The notes below the pieces were generated by a model. It was not told the DNA's origin and ran no database searches. It saw only the letters and a program-made list of their open reading frames with translations. 33,115 bases of DNA. It comes from Devosiaceae bacterium (GTDB lineage: Bacteria; Pseudomonadota; Alphaproteobacteria; Rhizobiales; Devosiaceae). How positions within the stretch are numbered: the stretch's first letter is position 1; every line of letters starts with the position of its first letter. Made by a program: the position numbers and the translations under genes. The stretch is taken from NCBI GenBank assembly GCA_021648585.1, contig JAKISM010000008.1, positions 1 to 33,115 of the forward strand, given 5' to 3'. Shown here piece by piece: positions 8,080-15,212 of this stretch.

Positions 8080-8394
8080 ATGGCCGCTAAAATTAAAAAA
8101 GGCGACAAGGTTGTCGTTCTAACAGGTAAAGATCAAGGTAAAACTGGCGAGATTTTAGAAATTATCGTCAATAAAAACCGTGCTTTAGTTCAAGGTGTAA
8201 ACATGATGCGCCGTCATACTAAGCAAACACAATCTCAAGAAGCTGGCATATATTCTAAAGAAGCTTCAATTCATCTTTCTAACTTGGCTTTTGCTGATCC
8301 AAAAGATGGTAAGCCAACCAGAGTTGGATTTCAAATTAAAGACGGCGTGAAAACAAGATTCGCCAAACGTAGTGGAGAAACTATCGATGGCTAA
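8080..8394 (+). CDS. rplX: 50S ribosomal protein L24
   Basis: L24 initiates 50S assembly at the 5' end of 23S rRNA. The 104-residue protein has a KOW motif (KKGDKVVVLTGKDQGKTGEI, near residues 5-24) and the family motif VQGVNMMRRHTKQTQ. The frame is open upstream to 8059, inside rplN, but the ATG at 8080 sits ten bases after a strong GGAGG (8066-8070) and gives the usual MAAKIKKGD start. It overlaps rplE by eight bases (ATGGCTAA). Confidence 0.97.
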   Translation: MAAKIKKGDKVVVLTGKDQGKTGEILEIIVNKNRALVQGVNMMRRHTKQTQSQEAGIYSKEASIHLSNLAFADPKDGKPTRVGFQIKDGVKTRFAKRSGETIDG

Positions 8395-8941
8395 TATATA
8401 TATCCCACGTCTTCGCACAGAATATAATGATGTTATTCGTGCTAAAATGACTAAAGAATTTGGTTATAAAAACCCAATGCAAGTTCCACAGCTTGATAAG
8501 ATTGTCCTCAATATGGGGGTTGGTGAAACTGTAGCTGATACTAAGAAAATTAAATCAGCTGCTGCTGATATGGAACTGATTGCTGGTCAAAAACCAATCA
8601 TCACTTATGCACGCAAATCTATTGCTGGTTTTAAGGTGCGTGAAGATATGCCGCTTGGCGTTAAAGTAACATTGCGCAAAAGCCGTATGTACGATTTTGT
8701 AGATCGGTTTGTAAATATCGCATTGCCTCGTGTTCGAGATTTTCGTGGGCTTAACGCAAAAAGTTTTGATGGGCGTGGCAATTTCGCAATGGGTATTAAG
8801 GAACATATCGTGTTTCCTGAAATTGATTATGAGAAAGTAGATCAGATGTGGGGCATGGATATTATTGTTTGTACCACTGCAAAAACTGATGAAGAAGCAC
8901 GTGCTCTTCTTGCTGCTTTCAAGTTTCCCTTCATTCAATAA
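8387..8941 (+). CDS. rplE: 50S ribosomal protein L5
   Basis: L5 binds 5S rRNA and, in the central protuberance, touches P-site tRNA. The 184-residue protein begins MANIYIPRLRTEYNDVIRAK, contains VPQLDKIVLNMGVGE and the P-site loop GQKPIITYARKSIAGFKVRE, and ends FKFPF. Reading is possible from an upstream ATG at 8372, but GGAGAA at 8374-8379 and family comparison favour 8387, within the end of rplX. Translational coupling to rplX is likely. Confidence 0.97.
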   Translation: MANIYIPRLRTEYNDVIRAKMTKEFGYKNPMQVPQLDKIVLNMGVGETVADTKKIKSAAADMELIAGQKPIITYARKSIAGFKVREDMPLGVKVTLRKSRMYDFVDRFVNIALPRVRDFRGLNAKSFDGRGNFAMGIKEHIVFPEIDYEKVDQMWGMDIIVCTTAKTDEEARALLAAFKFPFIQ

Positions 8942-8969
8942 TTGAGTGGATATAAAAAGGACTAAATGA

Positions 8970-9275
8970 ATGGCTAAGACTAGCTCGATTGAAAAAAATA
9001 AAAAACGCATATTGCTCTCAAAGCAATATGCAGGCAAGCGTTCAGCGCTCAAAGCAATTATCAATGATAAAGCTTTGCCATTAGATGAGCGTTTTAAGGC
9101 AACCATTACGCTTTCTGAATTGCCGCGTAATGCGTCTCCTGTTCGGGTGCGTAATCGTTGTGAAGTTAGCGGTCGTCCACGTGGTTATTATCGTAAATTA
9201 AAATTAAGCCGCATCGCATTACGCGAACTTGGTAATTTTGGTCAAATTCCTGGCCTCGTTAAGTCAAGCTGGTAA
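8970..9275 (+). CDS. rpsN: 30S ribosomal protein S14, zinc-free form
   Basis: S14 is a head protein needed for late 30S assembly. At 101 residues it is the long form; the region VRNRCEVSGRPRGYYRKLKL keeps a single Cys, so the zinc-ribbon CxxC pairs of the short form are absent. It ends GQIPGLVKSSW, as usual. An AAAAGG lies at 8955-8960; another ATG four bases upstream (8966) is out of frame. A gap of 28 bases separates it from rplE. Confidence 0.97.
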   Translation: MAKTSSIEKNKKRILLSKQYAGKRSALKAIINDKALPLDERFKATITLSELPRNASPVRVRNRCEVSGRPRGYYRKLKLSRIALRELGNFGQIPGLVKSSW

Positions 9276-9287
9276 GGAGAAAATAAT

Positions 9288-9686
9288 ATGGCTCTTTCTG
9301 ATCCAATCGGTGATATGTTAACTCGCATTAGAAACGCACATATGCGTTTGCGTGATAATGTTGTTACACCTGCTTCAACATTACGTGGTAGTGTTTTAGA
9401 TGTTCTAAAATCTGAAGGTTTTATTCGTGACTATTCAGAAACAAAATTTGATAATGGCTCTTCTGAATTTAGTATTGAGTTAAAATACCTTGATGAAGAA
9501 CCCGTTATTCGTGAATTACAGCGTGTATCACGTCCCGGTCGTCGTGTTTATGCATCTGTAAAAAATATACCACTAGTTGCAAATGGACTAGGTGTTTCAA
9601 TCTTAAGTACGCCAAAAGGCGTTATGGCAGATCATGAAGCTCGTTCAAAGAATGTTGGTGGTGAAGTATTGTGCCGCGTCTTCTAG
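9288..9686 (+). CDS. rpsH: 30S ribosomal protein S8
   Basis: S8 binds helix 21 of 16S rRNA and in enterobacteria represses the spc operon by binding mRNA near rplX/rplE. The 132 residues start MALSDPIGDMLTRIRNAHMR and end with the diagnostic STPKGVMADHEARSKNVGG then EVLCRVF. AAGGAGA immediately precedes the start. A 70-base gap follows before rplF. Whether S8 autoregulation operates here cannot be judged from the sequence. Confidence 0.98.
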   Translation: MALSDPIGDMLTRIRNAHMRLRDNVVTPASTLRGSVLDVLKSEGFIRDYSETKFDNGSSEFSIELKYLDEEPVIRELQRVSRPGRRVYASVKNIPLVANGLGVSILSTPKGVMADHEARSKNVGGEVLCRVF

Positions 9687-9756
9687 TGAAGTCGATCGGT
9701 GTTAAAAAGAAAACAAGGTAGACCTGAAAAAGGTTGAACCAAGAAGGTTTGAAAAT

Positions 9757-10287
9757 ATGTCACGTACTGGCAAACAACCCGTTAAGTTAAATGGCGCAAG
9801 CGTCACGATTAATAATAAAACGGTAACAGCAAAAGGTCCAAAGGGCGAGCTCAGTGTCGAATTAATCGATGTTGTAAATGCTAAACAGACAGATGAAGGT
9901 ATCGTAATTGAGCCGGTAAATGAAACCAAAGAAGCTCGTGCTGCTTGGGGAACATTCCGCTCGCTTGTGCAAAATATTGTTACAGGTGTTACGGAAGGTT
10001 TTGAGAAAAAACTAGCAATTAGTGGCGTTGGTTTTCGTGCTGCTATGCAAGGATCTGATATAAAACTGTTACTTGGTTTTTCTCATGATGTTATTTATAA
10101 AGCGCCAAGCGGAATAAAATTAGCAACTCCATCACCAACTGAAATTATTATTACTGGTATTGATAAACAACAAGTTGGACAAGTAGCTGCAAATATTCGT
10201 GCTTTTCGCCCGCCAGAGCCTTATAAGGGCAAAGGTGTACGTTATGCAGATGAATTTGTTTTCCGCAAAGAAGGCAAAAAGAAATAA
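9757..10287 (+). CDS. rplF: 50S ribosomal protein L6
   Basis: L6 sits near the sarcin-ricin loop where elongation factors bind. The 176-residue protein contains two L6 folds: VTAKGPKGELSVEL near residues 23-36 and the C-terminal IRAFRPPEPYKGKGVRYADE (residues 148-167), the family signature. The start at 9757 follows AAGAAGG. It is separated from rpsH by 70 bases and from rplR by 40 bases, both looser than the earlier junctions. Confidence 0.98.
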   Translation: MSRTGKQPVKLNGASVTINNKTVTAKGPKGELSVELIDVVNAKQTDEGIVIEPVNETKEARAAWGTFRSLVQNIVTGVTEGFEKKLAISGVGFRAAMQGSDIKLLLGFSHDVIYKAPSGIKLATPSPTEIIITGIDKQQVGQVAANIRAFRPPEPYKGKGVRYADEFVFRKEGKKK

Positions 10288-10327
10288 ATAGAAGAGATAA
10301 TCTTTTCAAATTAAGGACTAGACTAAG

Positions 10328-10690
10328 ATGGCAAATCGAAATAATACCACAAACCGCCGCAAGGCAAGAGTACGCAAGGCAGTTAAAGCTCGTGCCGCTG
10401 GTCGTCCTCGTCTTAGTGTTTTTCGCTCTGATAAAAATATTTATGCGCAAATCATTGATGATAGCACAGGCAACACATTAGTTGCGGCTTCAACATTGGA
10501 TAGTGACATTAAATCAAAGATCAAAAAAGGCTCTTCACAAGAGGCGGCTACTGAGGCTGGTAAATTAATAGCTGAACGTGCTAAAAAAGCTAAAGTTAGT
10601 GAAGTGGTTTTTGATCGTGGAGCATATATTTTTCATGGTCGTGTAAAAGCTTTGGCAGATGGCGCTCGTGAAGCTGGGTTGAAGTTTTAG
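10328..10690 (+). CDS. rplR: 50S ribosomal protein L18
   Basis: L18 carries 5S rRNA into the 50S subunit together with L5. The 120 residues include a basic N-terminus (RRKARVRKAVKARAAGRPRL), the 5S-binding SVFRSDKNIYAQIIDDSTG and the C-terminal FDRGAYIFHGRVKALADGAR. It lies between rplF and rpsE as in all spc-type operons. The 42-base gap to rpsE has no clear structure. Confidence 0.98.
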   Translation: MANRNNTTNRRKARVRKAVKARAAGRPRLSVFRSDKNIYAQIIDDSTGNTLVAASTLDSDIKSKIKKGSSQEAATEAGKLIAERAKKAKVSEVVFDRGAYIFHGRVKALADGAREAGLKF

Positions 10691-10732
10691 TAAAAAGATA
10701 AATTGAACAATTAGGTAAATGAAAGACAACCG

Positions 10733-11263
10733 ATGAGAAAAGATCAAGAGCGTGAGAGCGAATTTGTAGATCGCCTAGTGCATATTAATCGTGTGGCCAA
10801 AGTGGTAAAGGGCGGTAAACGCTTTAGTTTTGCGGCACTCGTGGTGATTGGCGATCAAAAAGGTCGTGTAGGTTTTGGTCACGGCAAAGCTCGTGAAGTA
10901 CCAGAAGCTATTCGTAAAGCAAGTGAACAAGCTAAGCGCCAGCTAATCCGTGTTCCATTGCGTGAAGCTCGCACTTTGCACCATGATGTAAAGGGACGTC
11001 ACGGAGCTGGTAAAGTTATTTTACGTGCAGCGCCTCCTGGTACTGGTATTATTGCTGGTGGTCCAATGCGTGCAGTATTTGAAACGCTTGGCATTAATGA
11101 TATTGTTGCGAAATCGCAAGGTAGTGCAAATCCATATAATATGATTAGAGCTACATTTGATGCGCTACAAAATGTTGATAGCCCTCGCTCAGTTGCTAAT
11201 CGTCGTGGATTAAAAGTTTCAGAATTACAAGCTCGTCGCAGTGATGCAGGGGTTGATGCTTAA
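10733..11263 (+). CDS. rpsE: 30S ribosomal protein S5
   Basis: S5 works with S4 in decoding fidelity and mRNA helicase activity. The 176 residues begin with a short MRKDQERESEFVDRLV leader, then the double-stranded-RNA-binding-like domain (AKVVKGGKRFSFAALVVIGD, GFGHGKAREVPEAIRKA) and a C-terminal domain with GTGIIAGGPMRAVFETLGI. The N-terminal lead is shorter than in many rhizobial S5 proteins; no better upstream start is visible. It ends 31 bases before rpmD. Confidence 0.97.
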   Translation: MRKDQERESEFVDRLVHINRVAKVVKGGKRFSFAALVVIGDQKGRVGFGHGKAREVPEAIRKASEQAKRQLIRVPLREARTLHHDVKGRHGAGKVILRAAPPGTGIIAGGPMRAVFETLGINDIVAKSQGSANPYNMIRATFDALQNVDSPRSVANRRGLKVSELQARRSDAGVDA

Positions 11264-11294
11264 TTTAGCAATAAATTGAGCTTAGGAGAAGATA

Positions 11295-11483
11295 ATGGCT
11301 GATAAAACAGTAACAGTAAAACAAACCGGATCACCGATTCGTCGTGAAAAAAAACAGCGTGCAACACTTGTTGGTCTTGGACTAAATAAGATGAACCGCA
11401 CTCGCACACTAAAAGATACTCCACAAGTACGTGGCATGATTAATAAAATCTCTCATCTCGTAAGCGTTGTTGACGAGAAGTAA
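11295..11483 (+). CDS. rpmD: 50S ribosomal protein L30
   Basis: L30 is a small 50S protein, dispensable in some lineages. The 62 residues show the family fold: KTVTVKQTGSPIRREKKQRA, LVGLGLNKMNRTRTLKDTP and a C-terminal RGMINKISHLVSVV. TTAGGAGAAG just upstream is a strong ribosome-binding site. The 126-base gap that follows before rplO is one of the longest inside the operon and carries two inverted repeats. Confidence 0.97.
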   Translation: MADKTVTVKQTGSPIRREKKQRATLVGLGLNKMNRTRTLKDTPQVRGMINKISHLVSVVDEK

Positions 11484-11501
11484 GGTATTTTCAGCAAAAA
11501 G

Positions 11502-11523
11502 GGATAAGTGTACGCAGTTATCC
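11502..11523 (+). promoter_or_regulatory. Hairpin with TACG loop in the rpmD-rplO gap
   Basis: GGATAA (11502-11507) pairs with TTATCC (11518-11523). Inside, a G-G mismatch is followed by TG/CA pairs closing a TACG loop, a member of the stable UNCG tetraloop class in RNA. It begins 18 bases after the rpmD stop. No T run follows, so it is more likely an mRNA-stability or processing hairpin than a terminator. Confidence 0.4.
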
Positions 11524-11560
11524 GTTTAGAAAATGCAACAAAACAAAGACTTAGAGCCTA

Positions 11561-11578
11561 ATTTTGATATATCAAAAT
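11561..11578. promoter_or_regulatory. 18-bp perfect palindrome upstream of rplO
   Basis: ATTTTGATATATCAAAAT is perfectly self-complementary over 18 bases. It is enclosed by AGACTT (11547-11552) and its complement AAGTCT (11581-11586), so the RNA could form a longer interrupted stem that ends 23 bases before the rplO ATG. It might be a protein-binding operator, a leader structure for rplO-secY-adk, or a chance product of AT-rich DNA. Confidence 0.4.
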
Positions 11579-11609
11579 AGAAGTCTCTAAAATTATAAAG
11601 GGTAAAAAA

Positions 11610-12089
11610 ATGCGTTTGAACACAATTAGTGATAATGCTGGTGCAACAAAAAAGCGTATTCGTGTTGGACGAGGCATTGGTTCTGGTAAGGGAAAAACTG
11701 GTGGTCGTGGCATGAAGGGACAAAAGTCTCGTTCAGGTGTGGCTATTAAAGGTTTTGAAGGCGGGCAAATGCCACTTCACATGCGTATGCCAAAACGTGG
11801 TTTTAATAACCCGTTTGCTAAAAAACTCAATGCAGTACGCTTAGATAGAATTCAAAGAGCGATTGATGCAGGTAAACTTGACGCAAAAGCTGTTATTGAC
11901 AGTGCGGCACTTGTTGCATCTGGTGTTATTCGTCGTGCAAAAGATGGCGTTCGTCTAATTGCTGGCGGTGAGTTTAGTGCTAAAAAAGTTACATTTAATG
12001 TTTTACACGCATCAAGCGGTGCTCTTAAAATAATTGAAGAAACTGGTGGCAAGGTGAATTTGCCTGAAGTTAAAGAAGCAAAAAAATAA
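11610..12089 (+). CDS. rplO: 50S ribosomal protein L15
   Basis: L15 is a late-assembly 50S protein with a long basic extension. The 159 residues begin MRLNTISDNAGATKKRIRVG, then the Gly/Lys/Arg-rich GRGIGSGKGKTGGRGMKGQK, and the globular domain from GGQMPLHMRMPKRGFNNPF onwards. It ends in a short Lys-rich tail. The start follows AAAGGG. It is linked to secY by a 26-base gap, the normal pairing that ties ribosome and translocon expression. Confidence 0.98.
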   Translation: MRLNTISDNAGATKKRIRVGRGIGSGKGKTGGRGMKGQKSRSGVAIKGFEGGQMPLHMRMPKRGFNNPFAKKLNAVRLDRIQRAIDAGKLDAKAVIDSAALVASGVIRRAKDGVRLIAGGEFSAKKVTFNVLHASSGALKIIEETGGKVNLPEVKEAKK

Positions 12090-12115
12090 TATAGAAATTT
12101 ACTAAAGGATATATA

Positions 12116-13468
12116 ATGGCATCCGCAGCCGAACAACTGGCCAGCAACTTAAGTTTTGCCACCTTTGGTAAAGCCAAACAATTACAAAAACGCATCTGGT
12201 TTACGCTAGGTGCTTTGTTGATTTATCGGATTGGTACATATATTCCAATGCCGGGGATTGATCCCGATGCTTATGCGCAAACTTTTGAGCAAGCTTCGCA
12301 GGGTGTTGTTGGTTTATTTAATATGTTTGCGGGTGGTGCGGTTGAGCGTATGGCGATTTTTGCCCTCAACCTTATTCCATATATTACGGCATCTATTGTT
12401 ATTCAGGTTCTTTCATCTTCTATGCCAAAGCTTGAAGCTCTTAAAAAAGAGGGCGGCGAGGCAGGACGTAGAAAAATCAACCAATATACTCGCTACCTCA
12501 CAGTAGCTTTTTGTACCGTGCAAGCATACGGCATTGCCATTGGTCTAGAATCAAGCCCCGGTGTTGTGCTCGATCCGGGTTGGTTCTTTAGAATTTCAAC
12601 AATGATTACGCTGGTTGGCGGCACTATGTTCTTGATGTGGTTAGGTGAACAAATCACGGCTCGTGGAGTTGGAAACGGTATTTCGTTAATTATTTTTGCA
12701 GGAATTGTTGCCAATTTACCGGGAACTATTGCGCAAACCCTCGAATTAAGCCGTACAGGCGCACTACCAACTATCGCTGTTATTGGCATGTTGGTTCTAG
12801 CGATTGTAGTTATTGCTGTTATCGTATTCTTTGAACGTGCACAGCGTCGCTTGCTAATTCAATATCCAAAGCGTCAAGTTGGCAATAAATTGTTTCAAGG
12901 CGATACTTCACATCTACCGCTTAAGCTAAATACTGCGGGCGTTATTCCTGTTATTTTTGGCTCATCGCTTTTGCTTATGCCAGCAACGCTTGCATCATTT
13001 GCAGCACAAGGTGATTCTCCACAGTGGCTACAAGTTATTTCGGCCTTGCTTGGTCGAGGGCAACCGCTTTATTTGATTCTCTTTGCAGCCTTTATTATGT
13101 TCTTTGCCTTCTTTTATACCTCGATTGTGTTTAACCCAACCGATACGGCAAATAACCTAAAGCGCTCAGGTGGTTTTATACCAGGTATTAGGCCGGGTGA
13201 AAGAACCGCTGCGCACATTGATTTTGTTCTAACTAGAGTTACGACAGTTGGTGCAGTATATTTAACAGTCGTTGCACTAATTCCAGAGCTATTATTCTCT
13301 CAATTAAATATTAGCCAGTTTATTGGCGGCACGTCTTTGTTGATTATGGTAACTGTTACCTTGGATACTATTTCACAAATTCAAAGCCATTTGATTGCAC
13401 AGCAATATGAGGGTCTAGTCAAAAAATCACGTCTAGGCAGCAGAAGAGGGGGAGGTAAGAAAAAATGA
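12116..13468 (+). CDS. secY: Protein translocase subunit SecY
   Basis: SecY forms the channel of the SecYEG translocon in the inner membrane. The 450-residue protein shows about ten membrane spans; conserved stretches include YRIGTYIPMPGIDP at the first span, NLIPYITASIVIQVL, RGVGNGISLIIFAGI in the middle and FIPGIRPGERTAAHI before the last three helices. The C-terminus is short and basic (RLGSRRGGGKKK). AAAGGAT precedes the ATG. Its TGA overlaps the adk ATG by four bases. It retains the operon position L15-SecY-Adk typical of alphaproteobacteria. Confidence 0.98.
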   Translation: MASAAEQLASNLSFATFGKAKQLQKRIWFTLGALLIYRIGTYIPMPGIDPDAYAQTFEQASQGVVGLFNMFAGGAVERMAIFALNLIPYITASIVIQVLSSSMPKLEALKKEGGEAGRRKINQYTRYLTVAFCTVQAYGIAIGLESSPGVVLDPGWFFRISTMITLVGGTMFLMWLGEQITARGVGNGISLIIFAGIVANLPGTIAQTLELSRTGALPTIAVIGMLVLAIVVIAVIVFFERAQRRLLIQYPKRQVGNKLFQGDTSHLPLKLNTAGVIPVIFGSSLLLMPATLASFAAQGDSPQWLQVISALLGRGQPLYLILFAAFIMFFAFFYTSIVFNPTDTANNLKRSGGFIPGIRPGERTAAHIDFVLTRVTTVGAVYLTVVALIPELLFSQLNISQFIGGTSLLIMVTVTLDTISQIQSHLIAQQYEGLVKKSRLGSRRGGGKKK

Positions 13469-14034
13469 GATTAATACTTTTAGGTCCGCCGGGAGCAGGT
13501 AAGGGAACGCAAGCACAATTTTTGATGGACGAATATAATATTGTGCAACTTTCAACTGGTGATATTTTGCGCCAAGCAATAGCAAATAAAACACCAACAG
13601 GATTGGCCGCAAAAGAAATTATGGCTCGTGGTGATTTAGTTTCAGATGAAATTGTCAATGCTATTATTTCAGAACGTCTTGATGAAAAAGACTGTGAAAA
13701 TGGCTTCATTCTTGATGGCTTCCCAAGAACCATTGCGCAAGCAGAAGCGCTTGGGCAAATGCTAGAAGAAAAAGATATGCCTCTAGACGCTGTTGTTGAA
13801 TTAAAAGTAGAAGCTGATATTCTTGTAAAGCGCATCTTAAATCGTGCCAAAGAAAGCGGGCAGGCACGAGCAGATGATAATGAAGATGTCATTCGTAATA
13901 GATTGAATGTTTATAATGAAATTACTCAGCCATTAGTAGAGCATTATTCCGCTTTAGGATTGCTAAAAACTGTTGATGGAATGGGTGAAATAGAACAAGT
14001 AAAAAGCGAAATTAAACTTGCTTTAGAAGGATAA
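13465..14034 (+). CDS. adk: Adenylate kinase, short-lid form
   Basis: Adenylate kinase catalyses ATP + AMP = 2 ADP in the cytoplasm. Of the 189 residues, GPPGAGKGTQ (7-16) is the P-loop, QLSTGDILR the AMP-binding region and FILDGFPRTIAQAEAL the NMP/core segment. The lid is the short kind: ESGQARADDNEDVIRNRL directly follows the NRA motif, without the roughly 30-residue zinc or hydrogen-bond lid of the long form; rhizobial enzymes are usually this size. It is translationally coupled to secY (ATGA overlap). A 191-base gap follows before rpsM. Confidence 0.97.
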   Translation: MRLILLGPPGAGKGTQAQFLMDEYNIVQLSTGDILRQAIANKTPTGLAAKEIMARGDLVSDEIVNAIISERLDEKDCENGFILDGFPRTIAQAEALGQMLEEKDMPLDAVVELKVEADILVKRILNRAKESGQARADDNEDVIRNRLNVYNEITQPLVEHYSALGLLKTVDGMGEIEQVKSEIKLALEG

Positions 14035-14148
14035 CTATAATTGCGAAGAATTTAGGTCAAAGTTTGTTGACTTTATCTAAAGGAATCGTTAGGAAACCGT
14101 CAGTATCAAAACTTTTGGATCAGAACTGGTTCTTTTTAAGAGCGAGTG

Positions 14149-14182
14149 CTGGTCTTATATTGTTAAATCTGGTCTTATATTG
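14149..14182. repeat. 14-bp direct repeat in the adk-rpsM gap
   Basis: CTGGTCTTATATTG occurs at 14149-14162 and again at 14169-14182, a 20-base period. The second copy runs into a 15-base palindrome, TATATT-GAT-AATATA (14176-14190). The repeats end 43 bases before the rpsM GTG. They may mark a regulatory site or a recent small duplication. Confidence 0.6.
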
Positions 14183-14225
14183 ATAATATAGAGAGAAATC
14201 TCACAAAATTTTAAGGAGTGCGCAA

Positions 14226-14594
14226 GTGGCACGAATTGCAGGCATTAATATTCCAACTAACAAACGTGTTTTAATTGCGTTACAATATATACATGGTATT
14301 GGTGCAAGAAAAGCTGCAGATATCTGCAAAAAAGTAAAAATTCCAGCTGAGCGCAGAGTCAATGAAATGACTGATGCTGAACTTACTCAGGTGCGTGAAG
14401 CTATCGACAAAGACTATATTGTTGAAGGTGATTTGCGCCGTTCTGTTTCGATGAATATCAAGCGCCTTATGGATTTAGGTAATTATCGTGGGATACGTCA
14501 TCGCCGTGGGCTTCCAGTTCGTGGGCAACGTACACATACAAATGCGCGTACGCGTAAAGGTCCTGCAAAAGCTATTGCAGGCAAGAAAAAATAG
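14226..14594 (+). CDS. rpsM: 30S ribosomal protein S13
   Basis: S13 in the 30S head makes bridges to the 50S subunit and contacts P-site tRNA. The 122 residues run from MARIAGINIPTNKRVLIALQ through IHGIGARKAADICKK to the basic tail RGQRTHTNARTRKGPAKAIA. The start is GTG, supported by AGGAG at 14214-14218 and by the family N-terminus. The last codons and TAG lie in the first copy of a 19-base triplication. It is first of the alpha-type group rpsM-rpsK-rpoA-rplQ; E. coli rpsM is repressed by S4, but rpsD is not in this cluster. Confidence 0.97.
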   Translation: MARIAGINIPTNKRVLIALQYIHGIGARKAADICKKVKIPAERRVNEMTDAELTQVREAIDKDYIVEGDLRRSVSMNIKRLMDLGNYRGIRHRRGLPVRGQRTHTNARTRKGPAKAIAGKKK

Positions 14595-14632
14595 TGCAGG
14601 CAAGAAAAAATAGTGCAGGCAAGAAAAAATAA
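14576..14632 (+). repeat. 19-bp tandem triplication over the rpsM stop codon
   Basis: The unit TGCAGGCAAGAAAAAATAG is present at 14576-14594, 14595-14613 and 14614-14632, the last copy ending in A instead of G. The first unit encodes the S13 C-terminus AGKKK and its TAG; the other two are untranslated copies. Because 19 is not a multiple of three, the copies fall in different frames relative to rpsM. Confidence 0.95.
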
Positions 14633-14713
14633 TAGTTCTCAATTTTGAGACTATCGGTGGAGCAGCTAAGACTTAAGTTTGTAGCTGCCTTGAGATCGAA
14701 TGGATAAGAATAA

Positions 14714-15106
14714 ATGGCTAAAAGCGAAACTACCCGCGTTCGACGTAAAGTACGCAAAAATATCACTAATGGTGTGGCACACGTAAACGCATCTTTCAAT
14801 AATACAATGATTACTATCACCGATGTTCAAGGCAATACTATTGCTTGGTCATCAGCTGGTATTATGGGTTTTAAGGGCTCTCGTAAATCTACTCCTTATG
14901 CAGCTCAGGTTGCAGGGGAAGATGTTGCGAAAAAAGCGCAAGAGCATGGTATGAAAACTCTTGAAGTTGAAGTTAAGGGGCCTGGTTCTGGACGTGAATC
15001 AGCGCTTAGGGCTTTGCAAGCGGCAGGGTTTAACATCACATCAATTCGTGACGTTACAACTATTCCTCACAACGGGTGTCGTCCACGTAAAAGACGGCGC
15101 GTTTAG
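14714..15106 (+). CDS. rpsK: 30S ribosomal protein S11
   Basis: S11 lies on the 30S platform close to the E site and the Shine-Dalgarno helix. The 130 residues include HVNASFNNTMITITDVQGNT (residues 25-44), the VEVKGPGSGRESALRALQAA motif and the invariant C-terminal HNGCRPRKRRRV. The 119-base space after rpsM contains the extra copies of the 19-base repeat and no other gene. A 106-base gap follows before rpoA. Confidence 0.98.
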   Translation: MAKSETTRVRRKVRKNITNGVAHVNASFNNTMITITDVQGNTIAWSSAGIMGFKGSRKSTPYAAQVAGEDVAKKAQEHGMKTLEVEVKGPGSGRESALRALQAAGFNITSIRDVTTIPHNGCRPRKRRRV

Positions 15107-15171
15107 TAGAGTATTATTAGCTATTTTGGCCGTTTTAATTGTTAAGCGGGCTAAGATTTAGATTAAGGCGG

Positions 15172-15189
15172 ACGGTGAATTTATACCGT
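15172..15189 (+). promoter_or_regulatory. Short hairpin in the rpsK-rpoA gap
   Basis: ACGGT (15172-15176) and ACCGT (15185-15189) are complementary around an eight-base AT-rich loop, 24 bases before the rpoA ATG and just ahead of the GAAAGGA ribosome-binding site. It could modulate rpoA translation, but five base pairs is weak evidence. Confidence 0.25.
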
Positions 15190-15212
15190 ATTATTGAAAG
15201 GACATTGACAGG

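Noticed and set aside
8555..9106. 183-codon open frame on the reverse strand opposite rplE and rpsN
   Set aside because: It lies wholly under two certain ribosomal genes, has no family resemblance and no ribosome-binding site; it is a shadow of biased codon use.
14149..14632. Repeats around rpsM as a CRISPR-like array
   Set aside because: The 14-bp pair has only one short spacer and the 19-bp units are adjacent without spacers; no cas gene is present.
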